DNA from: Mycolicibacterium senegalense
Lineage (GTDB): Bacteria > Actinomycetota > Actinomycetes > Mycobacteriales > Mycobacteriaceae
Length of the DNA: 64,000 nt
Direction: 5' to 3'
NCBI RefSeq assembly: GCF_019645875.1
Contig: NZ_CP081000.1
Span: 5,888,417-5,952,416, forward strand
Part shown: positions 17,068-25,923 of the stretch, one piece after another
Layout of the letters: every line of letters begins with the position of its first letter
Position numbering within the stretch: position 1 is the first letter of the stretch
The notes under the pieces: model-generated
What the model saw: the letters and a program-made list of their open reading frames with translations, nothing else
Told to the model about the DNA's origin: nothing
Databases searched by the model: none
Made by a program: the position numbers and the translations under genes

Positions 17068-17886
17068 ATGGTGGATTTCGCCCTGCGGTCGTGCGGGCTG
17101 CGCGGGCATGCGACGTTCGCCCCCGACGAACCAGAGCTGCGCGCGCGGCTGCGGATAGACACCCCGGTCGGCGAAGCCTGGCGCTGCCTGCGGTGCGAGA
17201 CGTTCGTCGTCGGCGCGCCGCGCGGTCACGGGCCTGCCGACACCGCTCCGGAGATCCCGCGCGGACGCCTGCTGCGCGATCGCACCCTGATGCGGTTGCT
17301 GGCCACCGAGCGGGCCATCCGTGGTGTCGTCTTCGTGCTACTGGCGGCGGGCATCCTCAAGGTCCGGGCGTCCCAGAGCGAGCTGAAGGACGCCTTCGAG
17401 AAGGACATCCCGCTGATGCGGCCGCTGGCCGACCAGATCGGTTGGAACATCGACGATTCCAAGATCGTCCGGCACATCGGCGAGGCGTTCACCTTGTCCT
17501 CGACGACCTTGCTGTGGATCGCGGTCGGGGTGGCCGCCTATGCCCTGATCGAGTTCGTCGAGGCGGCCGGGCTGTGGCTGATGAAGCGGTGGGGCGAGTA
17601 CTTCGCGGTGATCGCCACCGGCGTCTTCCTGCCGCTGGAGATCTATGAGCTGACCGAGAAAGTGACCATCCTGCGCCTCGGCGCGCTGACGGTCAACCTG
17701 GCCGCGGTGGTCTGGTTGCTCTGGAGTAAAAGGCTTTTCGGGCTCAACGGCGGCGGTGCGGCCTATCGGGCCGAGCATCACACCGAGAGCCTGCTCAGCG
17801 TCGAGCGGGCCGGGCTGGTTACGCCTGATGCTCCTCACGCGCGCGATTCCGATATGCCGAGGGCGTCTGGCCACAAAACTGGGTGA
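17068..17886 (+). CDS. DUF2127-type membrane protein with an N-terminal cysteine pair
   Basis: The 272-residue protein has a soluble front carrying WRCLRCETF (a CxxC that may bind metal) at about 35-43. Four hydrophobic segments follow from about residue 88 (RGVVFVLLAAGILKVRASQ, then TLLWIAVGVAAYALIEFVEA, YFAVIATGVFLPLEIYELTE and LTVNLAAVVWLLW), in the order of DUF2127 proteins. Function is unknown. The last 22 codons or so lie inside the convergent AraC gene, giving a 68-base overlap. Confidence 0.75.
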   Translation: MVDFALRSCGLRGHATFAPDEPELRARLRIDTPVGEAWRCLRCETFVVGAPRGHGPADTAPEIPRGRLLRDRTLMRLLATERAIRGVVFVLLAAGILKVRASQSELKDAFEKDIPLMRPLADQIGWNIDDSKIVRHIGEAFTLSSTTLLWIAVGVAAYALIEFVEAAGLWLMKRWGEYFAVIATGVFLPLEIYELTEKVTILRLGALTVNLAAVVWLLWSKRLFGLNGGGAAYRAEHHTESLLSVERAGLVTPDAPHARDSDMPRASGHKTG

Positions 17887-18661
17887 AGCAGCGGGTGAAC
17901 GAGCTGAGGTTCTCGAAACCCACCGCCGTGGCGGTGGCCTGCACCGACTGATCCGGCCCGGCCAGCAGTGCCATGGCCCGCAGCATCCGGGCATGCAGAA
18001 GGTATGTCCGCCAGGAGATTCCGATCGTCTCGGCGAACAGCCGGCGCAGGGTACGCTCGGACACCGCGACCGCCCGGCTGACGTCCTCGGCGGTCACCGA
18101 GGCCAGGTGTTCCTTGGTGTAGGCCAGCGCCGCGGCGACGATCGGGTGATCGGTGGTCGGAAGGCTCAGCGGCGCTTCGTGATCGAGCGCATCGGTGACG
18201 AGGTTGGCCAGGGTTCGAAAGAACGTGTCCGAGGTGTCGTCTCCGTGGGCGCGGTCGATCGGCCAGCGCAGGCCGTAGATCATCATCTCGCGGATCAGCG
18301 GGGAGACCGCGATGATCCGGGCCCGATCGCCCGGATCGGCGATCAGCTGCGCGTCGAACATCACCGCGACGGTCTTTACGTCGGGGTTCATCACTGCCTG
18401 GTGCTGCAGGCCGGCCGGAATCCACGCGGCCTGCTGCGGCGGCAGCAGATAGTGTGCGGCGTCGGTCTCCACTTCCACCACGCCGTGCAGGGCGTACTCG
18501 ATCTGATGCACCTCGTGGGAATGCCACCCCGTGATCAGCCCGTCGCCTTCGTAGAGGTAGCTGCCGGCCAGCGCGCGCCCGCCCCGGCGCAGCTCGATGA
18601 CCGGCCTCGACATGTTGGCCGATTGAGTCAAACCTCTGTCCGAAGATGCAGAGACGGTCAT
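17819..18661 (-). CDS. AraC-family transcriptional regulator
   Basis: This 280-residue regulator has a cupin-like sensor at the N-terminus (GLITGWHSHEVHQIEYALHG, residues about 40-60) and a double helix-turn-helix at the C-terminus (VTAEDVSRAVAVSERTLRRL to VQATATAVGFENLSSFTRCF, ending GQTPSAYR). ATG 18661 is used; a second ATG at 18613 is possible, since neither has a ribosome-binding site. It is divergent from the amidohydrolase with 24 bases between, so that gene is the likely target. Confidence 0.88.
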   Translation of the reverse strand: MTVSASSDRGLTQSANMSRPVIELRRGGRALAGSYLYEGDGLITGWHSHEVHQIEYALHGVVEVETDAAHYLLPPQQAAWIPAGLQHQAVMNPDVKTVAVMFDAQLIADPGDRARIIAVSPLIREMMIYGLRWPIDRAHGDDTSDTFFRTLANLVTDALDHEAPLSLPTTDHPIVAAALAYTKEHLASVTAEDVSRAVAVSERTLRRLFAETIGISWRTYLLHARMLRAMALLAGPDQSVQATATAVGFENLSSFTRCFTQFCGQTPSAYRNRAREEHQA

Positions 18662-18685
18662 GCTGCTAGACGGTACTAGTTGTTT

Positions 18686-19948
18686 ATGAAGACCGACGAC
18701 CTGATCCTCATCAGCATCGACGACCACGTCGTCGAGCCGCCCGACATGTTCCTGCGCCACGTGCCGGCCAAGTACAAGGAAGAGGCGCCCATCGTCGTCA
18801 CCGACGACAAGGGCGTGGACCAGTGGATGTATCAGGGCCGCCCGCAGGGCGTGTCCGGCCTGAACGCGGTGGTGTCCTGGCCTGCCGAGGAGTGGGGCCG
18901 CGACCCGGCCGGGTTCGCCGAGATGCGTCCCGGTGTGTACGACGTGCACGAGCGGGTCCGCGACATGAACCGCAACGGGATCCTGGCCTCGATGTGCTTC
19001 CCGACCTTCACCGGGTTCTCCGCTCGCCACCTCAACATGCACCGCGAAGAAGCCACGCTGGTCATGGTGTCGGCCTACAACGACTGGCACATCGACGAGT
19101 GGGCGGGGTCCTACCCTGGCCGGTTCGTCCCCATCGCGATCCTGCCTACGTGGAACCCCGAGGCCATGTGCCGCGAGATCCGCCGGGTCGCCGCCAAGGG
19201 CTGCCGGGCCGTCACCATGCCGGAACTGCCGCACCTGGAAGGACTTCCGAGCTACTTCGACGAGGACTACTGGGGCCCGGTGTTCCGAACTCTCTCCGAG
19301 GAGAACGTGGTGATGTGCCTGCACATCGGCACCGGCTTCGGCGCGATCTCTATGGCCAAGGACGCTCCGATCGACAACCTGATCATCCTGGCCACCCAGG
19401 TTTCGGCCATGTGTGCCCAAGATCTGCTGTGGGGACCGGCGATGCGCAACTACCCCGACCTCAAGTTCGCCTTCTCCGAAGGCGGAATCGGTTGGATCCC
19501 TTTCTATCTGGATCGCAGCGACCGCCACTACACCAACCAGAAGTGGCTGCGTCGCGACTTCGGCGACAAGCTGCCGTCCGACGTGTTCCGTGAGCATTCG
19601 CTGGCCTGCTACGTCACCGACAAGACCTCGCTGAAGCTGCGGCACGAGATCGGCATCGACAACATCGCCTGGGAATGCGACTACCCGCACAGCGACTGCT
19701 TCTGGCCCGACGCCCCCGAGCAGGTGCTGGCCGAGCTGAACGCCGCCGGCGCAAGCGATTCCGACATCAACAAGATCACCTGGGAGAACTCGGCACGGTT
19801 CTTCAGCTGGGACCCCTTCCGGCACACCGCACGTGACCAGGCCAACGTCGGCGCACTGCGCGCCAAGGCCACCGATGTCGACACCTCGATCCGGCCGCGC
19901 GCGGAGTGGGCCCGCCTCTACGAGCAGAAGCAGCTCGCCAAGGCCTGA
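18686..19948 (+). CDS. amidohydrolase-family (amidohydrolase_2) metal-dependent hydrolase/decarboxylase
   Basis: A protein of 420 residues with a TIM-barrel amidohydrolase_2 fold. The metal motif is SIDDHVVEPPDMF (DxHxxE) at about 10-22. Further metal or catalytic segments are MCLHIGTGFG, FSEGGIGWIPFYLDR and the late Asp in WECDYPHSDCFWPDA. Family members include aromatic-acid decarboxylases and hydrolases, and mycobacteria carry many close paralogues of unknown substrate. ATG 18686 is preferred to the TTG two codons earlier. Neither start has a ribosome-binding site. Confidence 0.88.
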   Translation: MKTDDLILISIDDHVVEPPDMFLRHVPAKYKEEAPIVVTDDKGVDQWMYQGRPQGVSGLNAVVSWPAEEWGRDPAGFAEMRPGVYDVHERVRDMNRNGILASMCFPTFTGFSARHLNMHREEATLVMVSAYNDWHIDEWAGSYPGRFVPIAILPTWNPEAMCREIRRVAAKGCRAVTMPELPHLEGLPSYFDEDYWGPVFRTLSEENVVMCLHIGTGFGAISMAKDAPIDNLIILATQVSAMCAQDLLWGPAMRNYPDLKFAFSEGGIGWIPFYLDRSDRHYTNQKWLRRDFGDKLPSDVFREHSLACYVTDKTSLKLRHEIGIDNIAWECDYPHSDCFWPDAPEQVLAELNAAGASDSDINKITWENSARFFSWDPFRHTARDQANVGALRAKATDVDTSIRPRAEWARLYEQKQLAKA

Positions 19949-19967
19949 CCCATCCGCCATCGAGTCT

Positions 19968-20010
19968 GCGGTGAGGGCGTGAAAGTGCGAGTGCGCGTCG
20001 CCCTCACCGC
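19968..20010. repeat. perfect 12-base inverted repeat, possible terminator stem
   Basis: GCGGTGAGGGCG (19968-19979) and CGCCCTCACCGC (19999-20010) pair perfectly around a 19-base loop, just after the amidohydrolase stop. No U-tract follows. It may end transcription from both sides, because the next gene converges, or it may belong to a dispersed repeat family. Nothing else is seen in 19949-20125. Confidence 0.55.
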
Positions 20011-20125
20011 GGAGTCAACGGATGCCGGCGCCTCCGACGGTCGGTATCGAGGGCCCACCCACCGCCTGGCGGACGACAACCGACCTCTGGAAGGTGCTCG
20101 CCGGGTCCGCACAGAAGATCTGCGG

Positions 20126-20617
20126 TCAGGCGCGGAGACCGATGCCGAAGGTTTTCGCATTCATCGATGTGAACGTCTCGACAGCGGCCACCTCGTGGAG
20201 CGTGACGCGGGCCGCGGCAACCGCCTGGGCTTTGAATGCTCGTGCCGCCGCGCTGAGGTGATGGTCGTAGAGGTGAGGCGGGTCGGGAGATTCGCCCCAG
20301 ACCAGGGCCTCGACATATCCAGCCGGAAGTTCGTGGCCGGCACCGGAAACCGCCGGGGCATACGCGTCGGCAGCCATGACCAGTACACATCGTTCCTCGT
20401 CCGGACGGTCCGGTGACGTCAGCGCATCGACCAGCTCGGCGCCCAGTATCCGCACCGGACGGGTATCCACGCTGTCGAGCAGCTGAACCGTCACTCGCCA
20501 ACCGCTCATCATCCGGTCGACGATCAGGCCCCCTGCGTTGGACGCCAGCTCCGCGACGTCGCCGGCGATCACGTGCATGCGGTACGTCACGGTGCCACCG
20601 CCCCTGTCGTTCTTCAT
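20126..20617 (-). CDS. hypothetical protein, 163 residues
   Basis: No family was recognised. The protein begins MKNDRGGGTVTYRMHVIAGD, has an alternating region LIVDRMMSGWRVTVQLLDSV, and continues ILGAELVDALTSPDRPDEER to a helical C-terminal half (AARAFKAQAVAAARVTLHEV). ATG 20617 is chosen because GGAGGG lies 7 bases upstream; a longer frame opens at 20674 without a site. A palindrome at 20674-20690, 57 bases upstream of the start, may regulate it. No signal peptide or membrane helix is visible. Confidence 0.65.
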   Translation of the reverse strand: MKNDRGGGTVTYRMHVIAGDVAELASNAGGLIVDRMMSGWRVTVQLLDSVDTRPVRILGAELVDALTSPDRPDEERCVLVMAADAYAPAVSGAGHELPAGYVEALVWGESPDPPHLYDHHLSAAARAFKAQAVAAARVTLHEVAAVETFTSMNAKTFGIGLRA

Positions 20618-20673
20618 CGCAGCGCCCTCCCACCAGATCCGCTCACCACCCCGACGCCATTCCGGGACGCCCA

Positions 20674-20690
20674 ACTGTAATATTTACAGT
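20674..20690. promoter_or_regulatory. 17-base AT-rich palindrome ACTGTAA-TAT-TTACAGT
   Basis: Seven-base arms match perfectly around TAT in otherwise GC-rich DNA, upstream of the gene starting at 20617. It looks like a repressor operator or promoter element; the cognate regulator is not evident. Confidence 0.55.
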
Positions 20691-20763
20691 AGGTCGGCGA
20701 CAAGTGGCGATCGGCGCGCATGCGGCCAGCCGGCGGGCACCGGGCGGGCACCGGCGGCCCCAT

Positions 20764-20811
20764 TGTCACGCCAGAGTGGCTCTCGCGCTCGGCGGCCACG
20801 CCAGCGTGACA
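20764..20811. repeat. imperfect hairpin with 17-base arms
   Basis: The left arm 20764-20780 (begins TGTCACGCC) and right arm 20795-20811 (ends GCGTGACA) pair except for a short central mismatch, with a loop rich in CTCGCGCTCGG. It lies just beyond the irtB stop and could act as a terminator of the iron operon. Confidence 0.5.
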
Positions 20812-20842
20812 TTCGACGGGTAGGCGGCCCGAATCTGGCCTG

Positions 20843-22579
20843 CTAGTGGGTGATCTGCCAGTCGGCAGCCTCCCGCTGCTGGTTCCAGAACTCGTCGAAC
20901 CGCCCGCGCGCGGCCAGCAACTCTTCGATGCTGCCGTCCTCGACGATCCGTCCGCCGTCGAGGAACAGCACCCGGTCGGCGTGCCGGATGCTCGCCAGCC
21001 GGTGCGCGACGATCACGCGGGTCCGGGAGCGCTCTTCGGCAGTGAGGGCGTCGACCACCGCGGCCTCGTTTTCGGTGTCCAGCGCGCTGGTCGCCTCGTC
21101 CACCAGCAGCACCGGCGCCGGCTTGACCAGGGCCCGGGCGATGCTGACCCGTTGCCGCTCACCACCGGACAACGCCGTGCCGGCTTCGCCGACCTTGGCG
21201 CCGTCACCGTCGGGCAGCCGGCTGGTCAGTTCGTCCACCCGCGCCAGCCGCACCGCGGTGGCGAGTTGGCCGGCATCGGCATCGGGATCGCCGACCAGGA
21301 TGTTGTCCCGGATCGTCCCGTCGAACAGGTAAGGGTGTTGGAACACCACACTCGTTGCTGCTCTGCGGGTTCCGGCGTCCATCTGGGAGGTGTCGACTCC
21401 GTCGATCAGCACCCGGCCCGCGGTCGGCTGGTGCAGGCCCGCGATGAGCGACAGGATGGTGCTCTTACCCGATCCTGACGGGCCGACGATCGCGGTGGTG
21501 CCGCCGGGTTCCAGGACGAAGCTGACGTCTTCCAGCACCGGGGTGGGCCCGTAACCGAAAGTCACGCGAGAGAATTCGATGCGCGGCGCCGTGGTCGAAG
21601 ACAGGGTCGCCGTGCCTGCCGTCATCACGGGAGCATCGAGGACGGCGCGGATCCGGTCGAGGGTGGCCCGGGTGGATTCGATCGCCGGGGCCAACTCGGA
21701 AAGCGACGTGAACGGCTCGAGATAGCGGGCGGCGACGACGATCATCGCGATCGCCTCAGGAACGCCGAGCGTGCCGCGCAGCGTCAGGAAGGTGGCCATA
21801 CCGGCCAGGATCAGCAGGGCCAGTTGGCTGGCCAGGCTGAACAGCAGCTGTCCGGGTACCTGCATCAGCAGCAGCCGCATGCTGGCGCCGTGTTGTGCGG
21901 CCAGCGCATCGCCGACCATGCTGCGGGCGGGTTCGACCCGACGGGCCGCGCGCAGTGCCTGCTGAGTGCGGGCGAACTCGATGATGCGTTCGGTGAAGGC
22001 CCGGTTGGTCTCGTCGGCCACCGCGTCGGCTTTACGGCTGAGCCGTCCCGATGCCCAGAACGCACCGAGCAGGATCACCACGCCGGCCAGCGCCGCCAAT
22101 CCCAGCGGAACCGAGATGAACAGCAGCGCAAGCGCAATGGCTGCGGGCAGCAGGATCGCGCCGATCAACGGGGTCAGCAAGTTGACCACCATGCCGACCA
22201 GTTCGGGTCCGGTGGCGGCGATCGCCTGGCGGGCGTTGGCGGTGTTGGCGCCGTTGTCACCGCTCAGCCAGTCCATCCGGATGCCGGGCAGCCGGTCGGC
22301 CACGTCGTGCTGGGTGTGGTCCAGCAGCGCGAAGCCGAGGTCGAATCCGAGCCGCGAGGTGGCGGTGTCGACGATCCAGCCGATGACGGTCGCCGCGGTC
22401 AGCCAACCCAGCCAGGGCAGCGCGTCCCGCGGGACATCGCTGAACAGGGCGGCCACCAAGGGAATCAGCAGCACTGTGCCGGCCGCGCGGATCACCACCG
22501 AGGCCAGCGTGAGCGCTGCGTAGATGCTGACCTTGCCGCGGCGGTCCGCTGGGATGAGGGCAATCAGGGTGCGGATCAT
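20843..22579 (-). CDS. irtB: siderophore ABC transporter subunit IrtB
   Basis: This 578-residue half-transporter has six membrane helices in residues 1-310 and an ATPase domain from about 330. Walker A GPSGSGKST, signature LSGGERQR and Walker B VLLVDEATSALD are all present. With IrtA it imports iron-loaded mycobactin or carboxymycobactin across the inner membrane. Its ATG overlaps the irtA stop (ATGA), so translation is coupled. Naming rests on the fused SIP domain of the neighbour, which is diagnostic for the IrtAB pair. Confidence 0.93.
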   Translation of the reverse strand: MIRTLIALIPADRRGKVSIYAALTLASVVIRAAGTVLLIPLVAALFSDVPRDALPWLGWLTAATVIGWIVDTATSRLGFDLGFALLDHTQHDVADRLPGIRMDWLSGDNGANTANARQAIAATGPELVGMVVNLLTPLIGAILLPAAIALALLFISVPLGLAALAGVVILLGAFWASGRLSRKADAVADETNRAFTERIIEFARTQQALRAARRVEPARSMVGDALAAQHGASMRLLLMQVPGQLLFSLASQLALLILAGMATFLTLRGTLGVPEAIAMIVVAARYLEPFTSLSELAPAIESTRATLDRIRAVLDAPVMTAGTATLSSTTAPRIEFSRVTFGYGPTPVLEDVSFVLEPGGTTAIVGPSGSGKSTILSLIAGLHQPTAGRVLIDGVDTSQMDAGTRRAATSVVFQHPYLFDGTIRDNILVGDPDADAGQLATAVRLARVDELTSRLPDGDGAKVGEAGTALSGGERQRVSIARALVKPAPVLLVDEATSALDTENEAAVVDALTAEERSRTRVIVAHRLASIRHADRVLFLDGGRIVEDGSIEELLAARGRFDEFWNQQREAADWQITH

Positions 22580-25146
22580 CGGGTCTCTCCTGCGGTGACG
22601 GTATCGCCGGGGCGCAGCGATTGTCCGGTCTGCCAGAGCTGGTGGTAACGCCCGCCTGCGGCCAGTAGCTCTTCATGAGTGCCGGTCTCGGCGATCTGTC
22701 CGCCGTCGAGCACGACGATCTGGTCGGCGTGTGTGATCGTGTGCAGCCGGTGTGCGATCACCAGCACCGTGCGGTCCTTGGTCAACCGGTTGAGGGCCTG
22801 CTGCACAAGGTATTCCGATTCGGGATCGGCGAAGGCCGTGGCCTCGTCCAGGATCAGCACCGGGGTGTCGGCCAGGATGGCCCTGGCGATGGTCAGTCGC
22901 TGCCTTTCGCCGCCGGACAGCGCCGACGACGCGCCGAGTACCGTTTGATAGCCCTCGGGTAGCCGCAGGATGCGTTCGTGAATCTGGGCGTCGCGCGCGG
23001 CCTGCTCGATCCGGTCCTGATCGGCTTCCGGGTCGGCCAGCGCGATGTTCTCGGCGACGGTGCCCGCCACCAGTTGGGTTTCCTGCAGCACGAAGCCGAC
23101 GCGGCGATACAGCTCGTCGGCGGACAACGTTCGGATGTCCTTGCCGTCCAACTGAATCGAACCGGAGTCGACGTCGTGGAAGCGGGCCAGCAGCGCCGCC
23201 AGCGTGGACTTGCCCGATCCAGAGGGGCCGACCAGCGCGGTCACCGTTCCCGGGCGCAAGGTCAGCGAGACGTCCTTGATCACCGGCACATTCGGCCGGT
23301 AGCCGAAGGTCACGCCGTCGAACACCACGCCACCGGAGCTGCCGGGCTCACCTTGACCCTCAAGTTGCGCCAGGTCTGCCTCGTCGAGCGCGTTCTGGAT
23401 GCGACGCGCGGCCAGCATGCCGCCGCGGATTCCGCCGAGCCCGTAGCCGACACCCAGCAACCGGACGCCGAAGGTGGTGCCCAGCAACAGGAACGGCAGC
23501 AGGTCGACGGGGTCCATCGAGCCCCCGATGATCATCGGGGTGCCGACGGCGACGATGAGCCACAGGAAGGTGCCGGGCCGGGTCACCAGGTCCATCAGCG
23601 ACTTCTTGCCGGTGAAGGGGCGCTGCCAGCCGACCAGGAAGCCGATGTACTCGTCGAGGCGGCGACGGAAGCTCGACGATGCGGCGCCGCCGAACACCCG
23701 CACGACGGGCTGGCCTTCCAGGTAAGCGCCGGCCTCGCCGCTCATCCGGTCGGCCCAGCGCTGCGCCTGCCCGATCTTGGCACCGGACTGGATGGTCATC
23801 ACCGACATCAGCACCAGGTAGGTGAGCACCGGGATGAACAGCACCAGGGCCAGTCGCCAGTCGACGGTGAACAGGTAGACCAGCACGGCGACCGGAGCGA
23901 TCACGGCCGCTACGGCATCCGGGATGGCATGAGTCACCAGGTAGTGCAGGGACAACGTGTCGTCCTGCACCAGTTGCTTGATCGAGCCGGAGCCGCGGGC
24001 GGTGAACCAGCCCAGCGGCAGCCTGGCCATCTTGGTCAGCAGCCGGCTTCGTAGGTCCCGGGCGAACCGCGCGTCGAGGCGGTGCAGCCAGAGGGTCAAC
24101 CCGGCGCCCAACAGCGCGCCCAGGCCCAGCAGCCAGACCGCGGTCAGACCCAAGGTCCACAGCCGGGATTCTTCGGCACCGGTCAGCAGCAGCCGAGCCA
24201 GTTCCACCAAGAGCACGAATGGGGCGAGCTGGATGAGGGTGATGATGGCCTGCAGTACGCCCGAGACGATCAGCGGCGTTTTCAGCGGGGCAAGTAGTCG
24301 CCCCGCGCCCTGGGCCCGCCAGGTGCCGCGGGCGGGGGCGGCGGCCGGTGCGGAAACAGGTTCGGCCACAGCAGGTTCGGTCGGGACCGCGTCCTTTTCC
24401 TCGGTGCGGTCGGTGCCCATGGCCCGGCCCTCGGTCCAGTAGGCCTGGGCGTGCAGTTCGGACTTGGGAAAGCCGAACTCATCTTTCAACCGCGTGCGCA
24501 GGTGTTTGAGCGAGCCGGCCTCGGGCGTCACCCAGCAGTACCAGTCCGACCAGTCGCGTGCCTCGATCGCCGCGGCCAGCGAGGTCGTGTCACGACGTTC
24601 GACCCAGTGCACCTGCAGCCGTGGATGTTCGGCGATCGGGATGAGCAGATCGTTCTCGTCGTGCTGCTCGAGATAGGCCACGATCGGCACGTCGTGCGGA
24701 AGGGCGCCGATGATCCCGTTGATGGCGGGGATGGCCGCCGCGTCACCGATCAACAGATAACCGGCGGGCAGGTCCTCGGGCACGGTGAACCCTGTCGAGC
24801 CCAGCGCCATCACCGGGATGGTATCGCCCGGCTTGGCGGCCCTGGCCCACTTCGACGCCGGGCCGGAGGGCTCGTGCAGCACCACGTCGACCGCGAAATG
24901 ACCGGTCTCGGGGTCCATTTCGGACATCGTGTAGCCGCGCTGGAACTCTGTCTTCGAGCCGTCGGGGTCCGGAACCCAGAATCGCAGGTACGACGTCGGC
25001 TCGGCGATCGCGTCCTCGAACACCGTCGGCGACACCAGCCGCAGACGCACCATGTTCGGCGTCAGGTAGGTCGTCTCGACCACGGTCGCCTGGTGATCGC
25101 GCGCGCCGAAGCCGCGCATCATCACTCCCTGAAATCCGCGTGCCAT
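22576..25146 (-). CDS. irtA: siderophore importer/reductase IrtA (SIP domain fused to ABC half-transporter)
   Basis: The 856-residue protein has an N-terminal siderophore-interacting FAD domain (residues 1 to about 250, with FQRGYTMSEMD for flavin binding and LIGDAAAIPAINGI). It is linked by a Pro/Ala-rich segment to a membrane domain (about 285-560) and an ATPase with Walker A GPSGSGKST at 640-648, LSGGERQ at about 743 and Walker B VLILDEA at about 763. The SIP domain reduces ferric iron in mycobactin as it is imported. The start codon overlaps the stop of the TetR gene by one base (TGATG), placing both in one operon. Confidence 0.95.
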   Translation of the reverse strand: MARGFQGVMMRGFGARDHQATVVETTYLTPNMVRLRLVSPTVFEDAIAEPTSYLRFWVPDPDGSKTEFQRGYTMSEMDPETGHFAVDVVLHEPSGPASKWARAAKPGDTIPVMALGSTGFTVPEDLPAGYLLIGDAAAIPAINGIIGALPHDVPIVAYLEQHDENDLLIPIAEHPRLQVHWVERRDTTSLAAAIEARDWSDWYCWVTPEAGSLKHLRTRLKDEFGFPKSELHAQAYWTEGRAMGTDRTEEKDAVPTEPAVAEPVSAPAAAPARGTWRAQGAGRLLAPLKTPLIVSGVLQAIITLIQLAPFVLLVELARLLLTGAEESRLWTLGLTAVWLLGLGALLGAGLTLWLHRLDARFARDLRSRLLTKMARLPLGWFTARGSGSIKQLVQDDTLSLHYLVTHAIPDAVAAVIAPVAVLVYLFTVDWRLALVLFIPVLTYLVLMSVMTIQSGAKIGQAQRWADRMSGEAGAYLEGQPVVRVFGGAASSSFRRRLDEYIGFLVGWQRPFTGKKSLMDLVTRPGTFLWLIVAVGTPMIIGGSMDPVDLLPFLLLGTTFGVRLLGVGYGLGGIRGGMLAARRIQNALDEADLAQLEGQGEPGSSGGVVFDGVTFGYRPNVPVIKDVSLTLRPGTVTALVGPSGSGKSTLAALLARFHDVDSGSIQLDGKDIRTLSADELYRRVGFVLQETQLVAGTVAENIALADPEADQDRIEQAARDAQIHERILRLPEGYQTVLGASSALSGGERQRLTIARAILADTPVLILDEATAFADPESEYLVQQALNRLTKDRTVLVIAHRLHTITHADQIVVLDGGQIAETGTHEELLAAGGRYHQLWQTGQSLRPGDTVTAGETR

Positions 25147-25856
25147 CAGCGGTCCTCTCCCCTGGCGGTCAGCTCCGCCACGATGTCGGTAATCGGCCTG
25201 CCGGGCGCCACGGACGTCAGCAGTCCCCGGATCAGCGCGTTCATCAGAAGTTCCAGATACTGCGGACTGCTCAGTTGCATGCCCGCGGTATGCACCGGGC
25301 CCAAGGCGGCGTCGCCGGCCAGCCGCTGCGCGGCGGCGTCGCGTTCCAGGACGAATTCGTCACCGCCACTGGCCTCGGCCTTGAGTTCGTGTTGGGCGGC
25401 CAGCCCGATGGCCAGCACCGCCACCGAACTGCTCAGCAGCGCCGCACCCTCGGCGGTGTAACCCCGCCGGCCCAACGCGGCGATCTCGTCGGCCAGCAGC
25501 CGAGCGCCGGCTTCCCCACGCGGAAAGAGCACTTGCATGTAGGCGGCCAGGCCCGGATTGTTCAGGGTGAACCGGTGCAGGCTCACCCCGAAGGCCAACA
25601 GATGGTCTTCGACGGAGCGGGCCGGATCATCGACGAACTCAAGCTCGGCGAGCAGGCTCTCCCCGACCAGACGCTCCAGTTCCCAGCGGCCGCTGATGTG
25701 CCGGTACAGCGCCGTCGCCGACACCCCGAGTCGGGCGGCGACGGCGTTGATGCTCAGGTTGCGCATGCCGAGCTCGCGTCCTGCGGCGACGATGTCGGAC
25801 ACCGCGATCAGCGGCGGGCGTCCACCCACGCGCGCGGGGACACCGGTTCCGGCCAC
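25146..25856 (-). CDS. TetR-family regulator, first gene of the irtAB operon
   Basis: About 236 residues. The N-terminal helix-turn-helix is LIAVSDIVAAGRELGMRNLS then INAVAARLGVSATALYRHIS, the TetR pattern, followed by a TetR_C-type ligand domain. GTG 25856 is preferred to GTG 25868 because GGAGG lies 5-6 bases before it. Co-transcription with irtA-irtB suggests it controls siderophore uptake or its own operon through the inverted repeat at 25888-25905. IdeR is the usual controller of these genes in mycobacteria, so a TetR gene here is a notable addition. Confidence 0.85.
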   Translation of the reverse strand: MAGTGVPARVGGRPPLIAVSDIVAAGRELGMRNLSINAVAARLGVSATALYRHISGRWELERLVGESLLAELEFVDDPARSVEDHLLAFGVSLHRFTLNNPGLAAYMQVLFPRGEAGARLLADEIAALGRRGYTAEGAALLSSSVAVLAIGLAAQHELKAEASGGDEFVLERDAAAQRLAGDAALGPVHTAGMQLSSPQYLELLMNALIRGLLTSVAPGRPITDIVAELTARGEDR

Positions 25857-25887
25857 GACTACCTCCACAGGAAAGTTACCCCCACAA

Positions 25888-25905
25888 ACTAAGGGTCGCC
25901 TTAGT
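25888..25905. promoter_or_regulatory. inverted repeat ACTAAGG-GTCG-CCTTAGT upstream of TetR-irtAB
   Basis: Perfect seven-base arms lie around a four-base centre, about 32 bases upstream of the operon start. It is most likely the TetR operator. It resembles but does not fit the 19-base IdeR iron box, because the spacing between the GG and CC steps is too short. Confidence 0.6.
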
Positions 25906-25923
25906 CCGCGTCAACCGCTTCCT

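Noticed and set aside
17819..19960. 713-residue frame with the AraC protein at its end
   Set aside because: Its first two thirds are antisense to the amidohydrolase; only the last 280 residues are AraC-like.
25888..25905. IdeR iron box
   Set aside because: The two halves are too close and lack the TTAGG-TTAGG spacing of the 19-base iron box, so a TetR operator fits better. A motif scan would settle this.
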